Positions 43,317 to 52,099 of a stretch of 64,000 nt of DNA are shown piece after piece. The DNA lies in assembly GCF_024138715.1 (NCBI RefSeq), contig NZ_CP092074.1, forward strand, positions 3,472,001 through 3,536,000, in the 5' to 3' direction. The translations under genes were made by a program, and so were the position numbers. Within the stretch, counting starts at the first letter, position 1; every line of letters starts with the position of its first letter. The stretch comes from Emticicia sp. 21SJ11W-3 (GTDB lineage Bacteria; Bacteroidota; Bacteroidia; Cytophagales; Spirosomataceae). The notes under the pieces were generated by a model. It was not told the origin of the DNA, did not search any database, and worked only from the letters and a program-made list of their open reading frames with translations.

Positions 43317-43757
43317 TTAATTGGTATTTTTTATGGCAATGCCTTTAAAGGCCTTTCCGAGTTCGTCCATATCATGGCTGAACTCCGTTTTAAATTTCTC
43401 CCAGTTCATTTTACCATCTTCTTTGTAATTATCCATTTTCTTCTTCATTTCTTTGTTTTTCAGATTCAATTCGGCAATTTTCTGCTCGTATTTCATCTCT
43501 GTGTCTTCATTTTTGTCGGCCATTTTGGCGTTAAACTCCAGAATGGTTTTTTCATTGGCGGCAATTTTTTCAGACGTTTCTTTTCTAAAGCTGGCCATGT
43601 CTGCTCTATAAGCTGCATTGGCTTTGTCTAAATCTTTTTGTGCTTCTGCCACTTCGGCTTTGGCGTTGTCAACTTTCTTTTTGTTAGAAATACAACCGGT
43701 AAACACAGTGGCCAATATCAAAGCTATACCCGAAACTACGATGATTCTCTTTTTCAT
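43317..43757 (-). CDS. Coiled-coil lipoprotein
   Basis: 146 residues. The signal ends in a lipobox, ATVFTGC (Cys near residue 22). The remainder is almost entirely charged helix with heptad-like spacing (KVDNAKAEVAEAQKDLDKAN), a second coiled-coil segment around KYEQKIAELNLKNKEMKKKM, and a short C-terminal tail. It is probably a periplasmic or outer-membrane lipoprotein that interacts with envelope components. No family recognised beyond the fold. It lies 23 bp after a YtxH-like gene on the same strand. Confidence 0.75.
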   Translation of the reverse strand: MKKRIIVVSGIALILATVFTGCISNKKKVDNAKAEVAEAQKDLDKANAAYRADMASFRKETSEKIAANEKTILEFNAKMADKNEDTEMKYEQKIAELNLKNKEMKKKMDNYKEDGKMNWEKFKTEFSHDMDELGKAFKGIAIKNTN

Positions 43758-43780
43758 TTTGATAAATTTATATACTTAAA

Positions 43781-44068
43781 CTAATTTTTCGCGTCCGTAT
43801 TCCCGGCGCTTTCAATTTTTACTTCCGGTGTTTCCACCATTTTGTCTTCTTTTGTGCTGTCTGTTTTTTGTGCAATGTGCTGGTAATTTTTATTGAACGC
43901 CTCAACAAAATCATCCAGTTTATCTTTCAGGTCTCCGGCCAATTCTTCGCCTTTCCTTAAAATTTTCTTTCTTGAATCTGAGCCCTTTTCAGGAGCAAAC
44001 AAAACACCTATTAAGGCACCTACTGCAAAACCTGCCAGCATACCTGCCAATAATTTACCTGAATTCAT
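43781..44068 (-). CDS. YtxH-domain protein
   Basis: 95 residues. The N-terminus MNSGKLLAGMLAGFAVGALI followed by GVLFAPEKGSDSRKK is the glycine-rich membrane helix and APxxGxxxR motif of the YtxH family (general stress). An amphipathic helix follows (GEELAGDLKDKLDDFVEAFN), then an acidic tail. Members are small stress-induced membrane proteins of unknown mechanism. The neighbouring CsbD-like and DUF1003 genes support a stress theme. Confidence 0.82.
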   Translation of the reverse strand: MNSGKLLAGMLAGFAVGALIGVLFAPEKGSDSRKKILRKGEELAGDLKDKLDDFVEAFNKNYQHIAQKTDSTKEDKMVETPEVKIESAGNTDAKN

Positions 44069-44185
44069 ATTTATTTATTTCTCCTTTTAATGATATTGAT
44101 TGACTGTTTTCTTTAAATCAGGTTCTTACCTGCACTTTTAAAGCCCATACCTGATTGCTGCCGTAATTTTTTACGGCTTTTTAAA

Positions 44186-44623
44186 TCAGAAGTTATTGGT
44201 GGTTAAAACCACCTGCCCGCCTGCATATTGGGTATTGGGGTCGTCTTCGGCTGTAATGAAAACCAGTACTGGTCTGAAAGAAGTGACGGTTTCGAAAGTA
44301 GCTTTCAATTGTTTAGACATCATATTGCCAGAACTTTTTATCTGCCCCATGTTTTTTGTTAACTCCTGGTCGGTTTTCATCCATACAATGTAGGTTTGTC
44401 TGGCGGGTTGCAACCGCTGTACTTCTGCCAAATTGGTTAGGTGTATCTGAATTACGTTGTTTTTGTTCTTGTCTGACTTAATCTCAACATAACCGCGAGC
44501 CGCCGGCACAACCGACGAATTAAGAAACGCTATTTTTTTGGTACATGAGCTCATTGAAACTGCAAGCACAATGCCTAGTGTTATCAATAGCGTTTTTTTC
44601 AGTTGTAATAAAATGTTTTGCAT
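44186..44623 (-). CDS. Conserved-type lipoprotein, unknown function
   Basis: 145 residues. A signal helix LLITLGIVLAVSMSSC ends in a lipobox with Cys near residue 27. The mature part is predicted beta-rich: IAFLNSSVVPAARGYVEIKS, NVIQIHLTNLAEVQRLQPAR, TYIVWMKTDQ and FRPVLVFITAEDDPNTQYAG. The pattern fits an Ig-like or anti-sigma-domain-like envelope protein. No catalytic motif. It belongs to the same minus-strand group of small envelope/stress genes. Confidence 0.65.
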   Translation of the reverse strand: MQNILLQLKKTLLITLGIVLAVSMSSCTKKIAFLNSSVVPAARGYVEIKSDKNKNNVIQIHLTNLAEVQRLQPARQTYIVWMKTDQELTKNMGQIKSSGNMMSKQLKATFETVTSFRPVLVFITAEDDPNTQYAGGQVVLTTNNF

Positions 44624-45093
44624 AGTTTTAATTATTTATGATTGATGTTTTGTTTAATTATCAGAGAAATGCAAGCATAATAAGCCTGCTATCTGATAGC
44701 CAGGCGTTAAAGATGTAGATACGTGATTAGCAACCGGGAAAAACAAACCCGTGTACTGGTTAGATAACTGAAGTTTTCTTTTTCTGGCTTGTAATGAACT
44801 GATACAAAAGTCGGCATTAAATGCCCGGTTATCATTACACAATTAGTAGTATTACTTGCATGATTCACACACTTGTAACAGAAGCCCTGAAGCGGATGAG
44901 TGAGACCGGCCATGCCGGATAAACTGCTGTTTGCACGGTAAATAAAAGCCCTTCAACCCGGCGGATTTGGCATTCAATTTTACCTGCAAAACGTTGGCCA
45001 TTGCATTAAAAGCAACCCTGGCCGGAACAACAAAAAGGCTATTGCCATGCAACTCAGCCTAGGGGTATATTCCGGCCAACGGCTCTGTATTTT
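44624..45093. other. Gene-free stretch
   Basis: 470 bp without a supported gene on either strand; short open frames have no family or start context. No strong hairpin or repeat seen. Confidence 0.5.
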
Positions 45094-45246
45094 CTAAAGA
45101 ACTACCTTTTGATTTTTAAATTTCGGAAGCACAGTAATGGCTGAAAACTTACTACTGTCTTCCATTTTATAGGCAGAAACAGATTTTACTTTATTAAGGG
45201 CAACCGGCTTTTTACTGTTTTGATTTTTCTTATTCTGGTTATTCAT
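45094..45246 (-). CDS. Small basic protein, unknown
   Basis: 50 residues from the ATG at 45246: MNNQNKKNQNSKKPVALNKV, then KSVSAYKMEDSSKFSAITVL and a basic end. It is very lysine- and asparagine-rich. It lies 79 bp after the CsbD-like gene on the same strand. It may be a small stress or nucleoid-associated peptide; no family recognised. The frame also extends upstream to 45351 without a good start. Confidence 0.4.
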   Translation of the reverse strand: MNNQNKKNQNSKKPVALNKVKSVSAYKMEDSSKFSAITVLPKFKNQKVVL

Positions 45247-45325
45247 GATGCTGATAGTTAATGTTATATTATAAAACCTGATAAATAAATGAAGCAAACC
45301 AAGGGCCGCGAAGGCGGTGTTGCCG

Positions 45326-45523
45326 TTAGTTTTTTTTCTTAATCTCTTCAAAAAGTGAGTTCAGTTCATCTTTGTTTTTGACAAGTATCAGCTGAAGCCT
45401 TTCTAACATTTCGTCCTTACGGCCTTCTCTGAAAAACAAATCATCTTCGGTAAGTACCGAAAATCTCTTTAGCAGTTTTGCTTTTTGTTTATTCCATTCC
45501 TCCCTTATTTCTTCTCTGTTCAT
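45326..45523 (-). CDS. CsbD-like stress protein
   Basis: 65 residues, the usual size for CsbD. The sequence EIREEWNKQKAKLLKRFSVL followed by TEDDLFFREGRKDEMLERLQ matches the CsbD pattern (WKQ..GK.....LTDDDL....G..E.L...IQ). Members are small soluble helical proteins induced by general stress; the mechanism is unknown. It lies upstream of other small stress genes on the minus strand. Confidence 0.75.
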   Translation of the reverse strand: MNREEIREEWNKQKAKLLKRFSVLTEDDLFFREGRKDEMLERLQLILVKNKDELNSLFEEIKKKN

Positions 45524-45665
45524 TTTTATTCATGTTTGTTTGCAAAAGAATCTTTGCATCATAAAGATGCGCTATTTTATGACTAACCCCGTTATACAAT
45601 TATTCAGAATACTTATATAATTCACACATACGGTAATTCGGGTGTTTGCAGGCAAATGCGCAGGT

Positions 45666-46226
45666 TCAGATATTTTCAATGGGTATGCGTTTTTTGTCTC
45701 TCAGCGATTTAAAAAAAGAAGGAGTAAGGCCGGTTACCTTTTTAAACTGATTAGAAAGATGCGCCACACTGCTGTAATTAAGCTTGTAAGAAATCTCGGT
45801 AAGATTTAGTTCGTTATAGATGAGCAACTCTTTTACCCTTTCTATTTTATGAATAATAATAAACTGCTCAATAGTAATGCCGGTGGCTTCTGAAAACAAA
45901 TTGGCCAGGTAGGTGTAGTCATAATGAAGTTTTTCGCTGATGTATTCTGAGTTTTTCATTTTGGGCAGCTCGTCGTCATAATGCACCATTTCTATAATTA
46001 CATTCTTTATTTTTTGTATCAGTATTGCCTTTTTATCGTCCATCAATTCAAGGCCCGACCTCAACAAATTAGCTTTCAATAGTTTGTGCTGCTCTTCTGT
46101 AATATTTCCTTCTATTTCAATTTCGCCCAGATCAATAGACCTCCACCTGAGCCCCAGTTTATCGAGTTCGGCTTTTACAAGCATTTTACAGCGAATACTC
46201 ACCATAAATTTTACATATAGTTTCAT
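45666..46226 (-). CDS. AraC-family helix-turn-helix regulator
   Basis: 186 residues of the short AraC type common in Bacteroidota. The N-terminus MKLYVKFMVSIRCKMLVKAE is the usual start of this subgroup, which lacks a cupin sensor domain. The C-terminal ~95 residues are the double HTH: YTYLANLFSEATGITIEQFI, then LNLTEISYKLNYSSVAHLSN and QFKKVTGLTPSFFKSLR. Its targets are not visible, but it sits at the head of the small stress/envelope gene group and may regulate it. Confidence 0.87.
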   Translation of the reverse strand: MKLYVKFMVSIRCKMLVKAELDKLGLRWRSIDLGEIEIEGNITEEQHKLLKANLLRSGLELMDDKKAILIQKIKNVIIEMVHYDDELPKMKNSEYISEKLHYDYTYLANLFSEATGITIEQFIIIHKIERVKELLIYNELNLTEISYKLNYSSVAHLSNQFKKVTGLTPSFFKSLRDKKRIPIENI

Positions 46227-46610
46227 AAGGCCGAGTTAAAAGTTTTAACATGGTAATACATTAATAAAAGTTTTTGACCTGCCGCAAAACATTTTCGAGA
46301 CAATAAACAACTACCCTGTTTTAAAGGCTTTCAAGGTAACCAGCCCGTGCCTGGCAGTTGCCACCAACATTATTAACATTATCAAAAGCTAACATTAAAT
46401 ATGGTGGTATCAAAGCATATCAACACTTTGTGTGGCTGGTTTATGAGCGCTACGCTTAAACGTGTTGCAGCAGTACAGCATTAACAGTTGCCAGGTTAGT
46501 AGTTTTATAGGCTGCTAAAGACAATAAAACAGTAATAAAAAATACCACCTAAATTAGATGGCATTTTATGTCCGATTAACCTTTAACAAAAAAATTTGGG
46601 TTACAAAAAT
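46227..46610. other. Gene-free stretch
   Basis: 384 bp. No gene or clear structure was found. It contains the promoter region of the AraC-type gene and the 3' side of the 84-codon gene at 46611. Confidence 0.45.
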
Positions 46611-46865
46611 TTAAGGCTTGTCACGCCAAAAGGTATTATTTGTGCTGCCAATGGCTTTACCTGTTTTTATGAGAAAAGCATTCAGTTGTTGCTGAATAGA
46701 CTCCAGGTATTGCTCAAAATTGATGGTACTGATGCGCTTCTCTTCATACGATAGAAACAAAGGTGTTTCGCCAAGATGAGCATACAATTCCGGATACTGG
46801 TTCTGAATCTGCTCGGTTATCAGAAAGATACCGGCTATTAATTGCCTGTTGGTTTTAGGTTTCAT
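46611..46865 (-). CDS. Small hypothetical protein downstream of cupin
   Basis: 84 residues from the ATG at 46865, overlapping the end of the cupin gene by 11 bp; a GTG at 46871 is possible. The sequence is mostly helical (RQLIAGIFLITEQIQNQYPE, FEQYLESIQQQLNAFLIKTG) and soluble. The overlap implies co-translation with the cupin. No family recognised. Confidence 0.55.
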   Translation of the reverse strand: MKPKTNRQLIAGIFLITEQIQNQYPELYAHLGETPLFLSYEEKRISTINFEQYLESIQQQLNAFLIKTGKAIGSTNNTFWRDKP

Positions 46866-47196
46866 AACCACTTTTTATAACTGTCAATATCATTTTGAAT
46901 CTGCCGTTGGCTTTTATCAAATTCGGGGCATGAGCCGGTATGATAATAGACTGCCCCGTTTTTAACTCATGCGATTCGCCATTAATTACCATATTGGCCG
47001 TACCTTCTATGATTTGAGCGTAGGTGTCAAATGGAGTGGTTTTCTCTGTCAGCCCTTCGCCGGCATCAAAAGACATTACGCTGATATTCCCTGTCGATTT
47101 CTTAAGAATGGTTTTAATAACTACAGAATTGGGCACATATTCGATAATTTCCACAGTGATGTGTACTTTGGACTTTTCAATTTCCGGAGTTCCCAT
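46855..47196 (-). CDS. Cupin-domain protein
   Basis: 113 residues, a single small cupin barrel. SVMSFDAGEGLTEKTTPFDT and YAQIIEGTANMVINGESHEL cover the first cupin motif and following strands. LKTGQSIIIPAHAPNLIKAN is the second motif, with the usual PxxxPH replaced by IPAHAP. The full His3-Glu metal set is not complete, so metal binding is doubtful. Members of this group often sense or sequester small ligands. It overlaps a small helical gene at its 3' end. Confidence 0.82.
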   Translation of the reverse strand: MGTPEIEKSKVHITVEIIEYVPNSVVIKTILKKSTGNISVMSFDAGEGLTEKTTPFDTYAQIIEGTANMVINGESHELKTGQSIIIPAHAPNLIKANGRFKMILTVIKSGYET

Positions 47197-47457
47197 ACAA
47201 TATTATGAAGTTTTATTTTGCTAAAAACAAATGATTTTTTATACCTGCCATTGCTATTATGGCTGGTGAAGTATGCTATGCTGAAATGATAAATGGTGAG
47301 ATTAACTGTTAAATACCGTAGGTACTGTTCGAATTTTTAGAAATTCAGGTGGATTAGTCAGATTTAGTTCAGCATACAAACAGATTGTTTAAAGTACCAA
47401 AGATGGAACTATTACTCCGGAAAAACATTACAAAAATCTGTGAAAGATTTACATGAT

Positions 47458-48018
47458 TCACACATTGGCTTGGCCTGCAACTTTATCCAGCTTATTTTTT
47501 ATTTCTTCCAGCAACACAAATTGTCGGGCCTGGGTATCAAACAAAGTTTTTATTTGCTTTTCGAGCAGTAAATCTACTTTCTGATTCAAGCTTCTGATTT
47601 GCATTTCGGCCTTCAGGTTAATCAGGTAATCGTTCTCTGCCCTTTTTCTGTCTTTTTCTTCCTGCCGGTTCTGGCTCATCATAATGATAGGCGCCTGAAG
47701 CGCCGCAATGCACGACAAAATGAGATTCATTAAAATAAACGGGTACGGGTCAAACCTGTGGGCCTTAAGCACTACCCCGTTTAAAATAATCCAGATTATC
47801 AGCACCAGCCCGAAAATGATTATGAACTTCCAGCTGCCGCCGAACCTGGCAACTTTATCAGAGAGCCTCTGCCCTCCGGTAAGTGTTTCAATCGGCGGGT
47901 TTAAAAGATTCTGAATAATCAATTTTTCGGCTTTTATGGCTTCTTTTACAATCTGGTGCAGCTTGTCAAGATGCGCGTCTTCATCAGACAAAAGCTGGTT
48001 AATTTCGGTGTTTTCCAT
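47458..48018 (-). CDS. DUF1003 membrane protein
   Basis: 186 residues. DUF1003 signature: LSDKVARFGGSWKFIIIFGL, then IIWIILNGVVLKAHRFDPYP and FILMNLILSCIAALQAPIIM (two membrane helices), then MSQNRQEEKDRKRAENDYLI and a C-terminal coiled coil (NLKAEMQIRSLNQKVDLLLE). The family is of unknown function, often near stress genes. It lies 30 bp downstream of a single-domain response regulator and is likely co-transcribed with it. Confidence 0.87.
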   Translation of the reverse strand: MENTEINQLLSDEDAHLDKLHQIVKEAIKAEKLIIQNLLNPPIETLTGGQRLSDKVARFGGSWKFIIIFGLVLIIWIILNGVVLKAHRFDPYPFILMNLILSCIAALQAPIIMMSQNRQEEKDRKRAENDYLINLKAEMQIRSLNQKVDLLLEKQIKTLFDTQARQFVLLEEIKNKLDKVAGQANV

Positions 48019-48048
48019 ATTTAAAGGTTTTGTTGCCCGGGTAAGCAG

Positions 48049-48474
48049 TTACAGCTCGCTCATAACACCCACTTCTGGCGATGAGATATGTTTTATTGCT
48101 TCCGTCAGCTTGTTGCACAGGGTGTCAGAATCGTTTGGCTTTTGAATAAACCCCTTTGCCCCCAGCTGAAACAACAACGATTTTTGCGCGGCATCGGTTG
48201 AAAGAAATACAACGGGTATATTTTGGGTTTGCGGGTTCTTGACAATTTCTAAAAAGCATTCAATTCCGTTCATTAAAGGCATGTTGATGTCGGTAAAAAT
48301 AATATCGGGCAGCACTTTAGTAGTACGCAGCATTTCTATGGCCTCTTTGCCGTTTCTGGCAATGTAAAACAACTTGGTATCTCTTATTCCGCGCAGTGCC
48401 TCAATAAAAAACTCCTGGTCGTCTTCATCATCTTCTATTAAAAGAATCATATTAGTTTTTTTCATTTCATCCAA
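48049..48474 (-). CDS. Single-domain response regulator (receiver)
   Basis: 141 residues, one receiver domain. ILLIEDDEDDQEFFIEALRG holds the acidic pocket, IIFTDINMP the phospho-acceptor D62, VVFLSTDA the switch Thr/Ser, and GFIQKPND the conserved Lys. No output domain. It belongs to the receiver type often paired with hybrid kinases or phytochromes in Bacteroidota, but no kinase is nearby. It precedes a DUF1003 gene. Confidence 0.9.
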   Translation of the reverse strand: MDEMKKTNMILLIEDDEDDQEFFIEALRGIRDTKLFYIARNGKEAIEMLRTTKVLPDIIFTDINMPLMNGIECFLEIVKNPQTQNIPVVFLSTDAAQKSLLFQLGAKGFIQKPNDSDTLCNKLTEAIKHISSPEVGVMSEL

Positions 48475-48967
48475 TTTTTAGAATATTGAAATAGGTTATC
48501 AGGCGAAAAATCAAACTTTTTGATGTTGAAAATGGCAAGCGGGTTGCCTTCAATAGGGGTTAGCAGTTAGCTGGCATGAGGGGGCAGTTTCTTATTAAAT
48601 CAGTACTTTTTAACAGTTTTGCCGGGTTGCAGATACTTATATTTAGCTTAACAAAGATGATATATTTACCTGGGTAAGTTATTACACAATTGAGCAAATG
48701 TGTTACATTATTCTTACATATCGGTATTGAAAGGCTTTTAGTACTAATAAGACCCGGTAAAGAAATACCCAGTTAGTACAAACCAGCTGCGATCGTTGAC
48801 GTTTTGAAAAAACTGAAAATGAACAAATAATGAAGTAGAATTAAAAGAACAAAATTGCGCCTTAGGCGGGCCCGAATGAAGCTGTTCAGCAATCAACAAG
48901 CCACCGTGTTTTATATCCATACGTCTTTGGGTAATACTTGAGCCAGCAAGACAACAATTACCCGTTG
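48475..48967. other. Gene-free stretch
   Basis: 493 bp between the receiver gene and the antiporter gene. No gene, repeat or strong terminator was identified. Confidence 0.45.
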
Positions 48968-50065
48968 TCAGGGGGCAACAATGGTAAAAAGATAGATTAT
49001 GAAAATAGCTATTAATACTAATCCCTGCATCAGATTGGTTTTGCCGGTTGTTAAAGAAATAGTTATAATAAACAAAGACAAACCCAACAGAATAGTTGAT
49101 TTGATATCGATTCCTACGATCATTCTAATACCGGTAATGACAGACGTAATAGCTATGGCAGGAATACTAAGCCCGATGCTTGCAAGCGCCGAGCCAAATG
49201 CCAGATTTAACGAAGTTTGTATCTGGTTAGACCTGGCCGCACGGAAAGCCGCCATGCCTTCGGGCAATAAAATAATGGCAGCAATAATAACACCCACCAG
49301 CGACCTGGGCGCGCCTGCCCATGCCACTATGTGTTCTACATCTGCCGATAGTAATTTGGCCAGCAAAACCACTATGCCCAGACAAAGCACCAATAACGCA
49401 ATGCTCACATACATTTCTTTTTTTGAGGGTTTTTCCGGAAGGTTTTCTTCTTCGTCATGGCCAATGAGCTTATTGGCCGGCGATATAAAATAACTACGGT
49501 GCCTGAAGGTTTGCACCATTGCAAAACCCACATACAAAACCAGACAAACGATGGCAATAAAAAGCAGCTGATAGGTGGTGTATTCGCCTTTGCCCTGGCT
49601 TATTGTATAATTGGGCAATATGAGTACAAAAATTATGATTGAAGTAAGCGTAATTAAGGCTGTGCTTACACCCTGAAGCGTAAAGCTCTGCTCTCTGTAT
49701 TTAAGCGACCCTACAATGATGCACCCGCCTATAATACCGGTTAGAATAATCATAACGGCGGCAAAGATGGTGTCTCTGGCCAGCGTAATAGATTCGAGGC
49801 CTTTGGCGCCCAGTATAATAGAAATTATCAGGGCTACTTCAATTACGGTTATGGCAAAGGCCAGCAGTAATGTACCGAAAGGTTCACCCAGCCTGTAGGC
49901 AACCACTTCTGAGTGGTGCACTGCCGCTAAAACGCTACCCGTCAGTAACAAAGCCAGCAGGCCTGAATAATAATTATTGGCAAAATAGGTATGCCCGAAA
50001 TATGCCAGCCATGCTAACGCCGGCACCAGGATTGTCCATAGCAAAAGGTAAATTTTTTTCTTCAT
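48968..50065 (-). CDS. Calcium/proton antiporter (ChaA/CAX-like)
   Basis: 365 residues with about eleven hydrophobic helices. The two inverted halves each carry the CaCA ion-binding motif: LGEPFGTLLLAFAITVIEVA (first repeat) and LPEGMAAFRAARSNQIQTSL followed by NLAFGSALASIGLS (second repeat). The form matches ChaA. An acidic loop (HDEEENLPEKPSKKE) separates the halves. It exchanges Ca2+ (or Na+/K+) for H+ across the inner membrane. It appears to be a single gene, 69 bp after an acyl-CoA dehydrogenase gene. Confidence 0.87.
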   Translation of the reverse strand: MKKKIYLLLWTILVPALAWLAYFGHTYFANNYYSGLLALLLTGSVLAAVHHSEVVAYRLGEPFGTLLLAFAITVIEVALIISIILGAKGLESITLARDTIFAAVMIILTGIIGGCIIVGSLKYREQSFTLQGVSTALITLTSIIIFVLILPNYTISQGKGEYTTYQLLFIAIVCLVLYVGFAMVQTFRHRSYFISPANKLIGHDEEENLPEKPSKKEMYVSIALLVLCLGIVVLLAKLLSADVEHIVAWAGAPRSLVGVIIAAIILLPEGMAAFRAARSNQIQTSLNLAFGSALASIGLSIPAIAITSVITGIRMIVGIDIKSTILLGLSLFIITISLTTGKTNLMQGLVLIAIFIIYLFTIVAP

Positions 50066-50134
50066 TTTTTAATTGTGTGGTAAATCTAAGCGTGCTCAGG
50101 TTATAAATAAAAAAGTCTTTTACTTATAAACCAA

Positions 50135-51646
50135 TCAGGCAAAGGCCATCCAGTCGCTGTTGCCGGCAATTTCATCAGCAGCCTGTATGTTTTTATGCCG
50201 GCTCATAGAGGCCAGCAGCACACCTATTTCATGTTTTACCAGTTCAATGCAATTATCTGTAAGGGCCTGGTTAAAACCTGTATCATTCAGTTTCAGCAAA
50301 TCATTAACCGTAATAACCCTGGCCACAATTTTACCGAGGTCAACCATTTTGCGCTGTGGCAGCGTGCCGCTGATACTGAAATTCAGTTCTTCGGCATATA
50401 TTTTTCCGGCATCTGCAGTCAGTTCGTTTTCGTACATATAGCTTCCTAAATGCTCAGTTTTTTTCTTTTTCATATCCTTCAGAATCGCTTCTGAAATCTG
50501 CGTATAAAGCATTTCGTTTGAACCCTCGAAAATCTGAAACGGCCGGCTATCCATAATTCCCCTGCCACCGATATGGCTTTTCCGGTAACCTTTGGCCCCA
50601 AACAACTGCACATTTATTTGTGCCGACTCTTGCATCATGTCAGTTACCAGTGCTTTCATGCTGTTGGCTTGCAAACCGCTGGCGGCTACATCGTTTTCAA
50701 TTCCGCTTACCGAACAACTTTTTGCACACATGGCCGAACACAAAGTATAATACGACTGCATTTTTAAAAGCTGATACTGCACCTGGTCTAAAGACAACAG
50801 ATTACCACTGCCTACTATTCTGTCATTACAATGCTGCATGGCATCGGCCATCATGCGTTTCAGAAAACCCATGCCCATGCCCGGAAACTGTAACCTGCTT
50901 CTATGAAGCGTATCGAGCATCATTTTCAGGCCGGTAGTTTCTGGTATCAGTTTATTTTGCAGCGGCAAATCAATATCTATTTTATTCAATCCGTAAGGAA
51001 TCATATCTAAGCCGGCGTTATCGTAATATTCCAGCACTTTCACATTCTGTTCCTGATGGTGGGTATCGGCAATAAAAAAATCTACGTCTCTGTTCAAGCT
51101 ACCGCTCGGCGATAAATTTCTTGATGTAATGAGCCAATAATCGGCCATTCCGGTAAGCCCCTGCCAATGCTTGGTACCGCTGATATGGTAAGAGTCGCCT
51201 TTCAGTTCGTTGCTGGTTTTCATATTCAGGGCATCACTACCAAAATCGGGCTCGGTTATCATTAAACCACCCATGGCGCCTTTGTTAAGAAAGTGCTCAA
51301 AAATTTCAGGTTTTATCAGCTCATTGCCATATTTGGCAACAGGCTCTAAAAACAAAGCTATATTGATACCGAATATTAAAGACAAGGATAGCGACTCATA
51401 AGATGCCGCTGATAAAATGCCCAGGCATTCTTTTACGCTTGTGCCTCTGCCGCCGAACATCTTCGGAATAGCAACCGACAAAGGTTTTAGATTCATGATT
51501 TCTTTCCAGACATGCGGAGGCAACCCTCTTGAAAGACTGAGTTGGTCAATATTTTCTCTTTTGAAAAGAGAAGAAAGCGAAGTTTTGAAACGGTTGAGAA
51601 AATCTGAGTACAATACTTCAGGCAGGGATACGGCAAATTGATTCAT
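50135..51646 (-). CDS. Acyl-CoA dehydrogenase family protein
   Basis: 503 residues, longer than the usual ~380 because of a C-terminal extension of about 100. The N-terminal helical domain contains KPLSVAIPKMFGGRGTSVKE. The middle beta domain has MITEPDFGSDALNMKTSNEL and GTKHWQGLTGMADYWLITSR (FAD-binding). The C-terminal helical domain ends with GGRGIMDSRPFQIFEGSNEM, equivalent to the YEGTNEI motif. The catalytic Glu position cannot be fixed without alignment. A role in fatty-acid or secondary acyl metabolism is likely. No pathway partner is nearby. Confidence 0.87.
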   Translation of the reverse strand: MNQFAVSLPEVLYSDFLNRFKTSLSSLFKRENIDQLSLSRGLPPHVWKEIMNLKPLSVAIPKMFGGRGTSVKECLGILSAASYESLSLSLIFGINIALFLEPVAKYGNELIKPEIFEHFLNKGAMGGLMITEPDFGSDALNMKTSNELKGDSYHISGTKHWQGLTGMADYWLITSRNLSPSGSLNRDVDFFIADTHHQEQNVKVLEYYDNAGLDMIPYGLNKIDIDLPLQNKLIPETTGLKMMLDTLHRSRLQFPGMGMGFLKRMMADAMQHCNDRIVGSGNLLSLDQVQYQLLKMQSYYTLCSAMCAKSCSVSGIENDVAASGLQANSMKALVTDMMQESAQINVQLFGAKGYRKSHIGGRGIMDSRPFQIFEGSNEMLYTQISEAILKDMKKKKTEHLGSYMYENELTADAGKIYAEELNFSISGTLPQRKMVDLGKIVARVITVNDLLKLNDTGFNQALTDNCIELVKHEIGVLLASMSRHKNIQAADEIAGNSDWMAFA

Positions 51647-52061
51647 GCTGAGAACTTGGGGTAAAGTGCTGCATGCCGTATATACAACAATAAAAAAAGA
51701 GAGAGCAACTAGAGAATACTAATTAAGAATCTAAACCGGCAGATTTAATACTATAACGCAAAAATACTGGAAAAAGTTGTGTATTGAGGGGGGATAGTTT
51801 CATGCCTGGCGTACAGCCAGGTTTTCTAACAACCGAAACTCTACATTTTATAGATACCCATACGCCGCTAAAAACAAATAATTTCTGGTTTATGGTAATT
51901 GATTTATGAAATGATTTTAGCTGACTTTGCTCAATAAAGACGTACTTAAACTTACCAGTATTCAAGCGGCTGGCTTTAACCTTGAAGCCGGATTTCTGCA
52001 TTTCAGTTCCGATTTTCCTCACTTCAGTCAGAATGACACAATGGCAAGGTTATAGATACGC
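51647..52061. other. Gene-free stretch before the efflux operon
   Basis: No supported gene; a minus-strand open frame at 51723-52022 has no recognisable family and unlikely composition. The region separates divergent genes and holds their promoters. Confidence 0.45.
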
Positions 52062-52069
52062 TAATTTTG
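52062..52069 (+). promoter_or_regulatory. Candidate -7 element of the efflux operon
   Basis: TAATTTTG matches TAnnTTTG. Transcription would start near 52076, which favours the ATG at 52100 for the first gene over the upstream start at 52067. No clear -33 TTG. Confidence 0.45.
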
Positions 52070-52099
52070 ATAAAAGAATTAGTTAAAATCGAAGAAAAA

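Noticed and set aside
51723-52022. Minus-strand 99-codon frame before the efflux operon
   Set aside because: Composition and lack of a family suggest a chance frame in a divergent promoter region.
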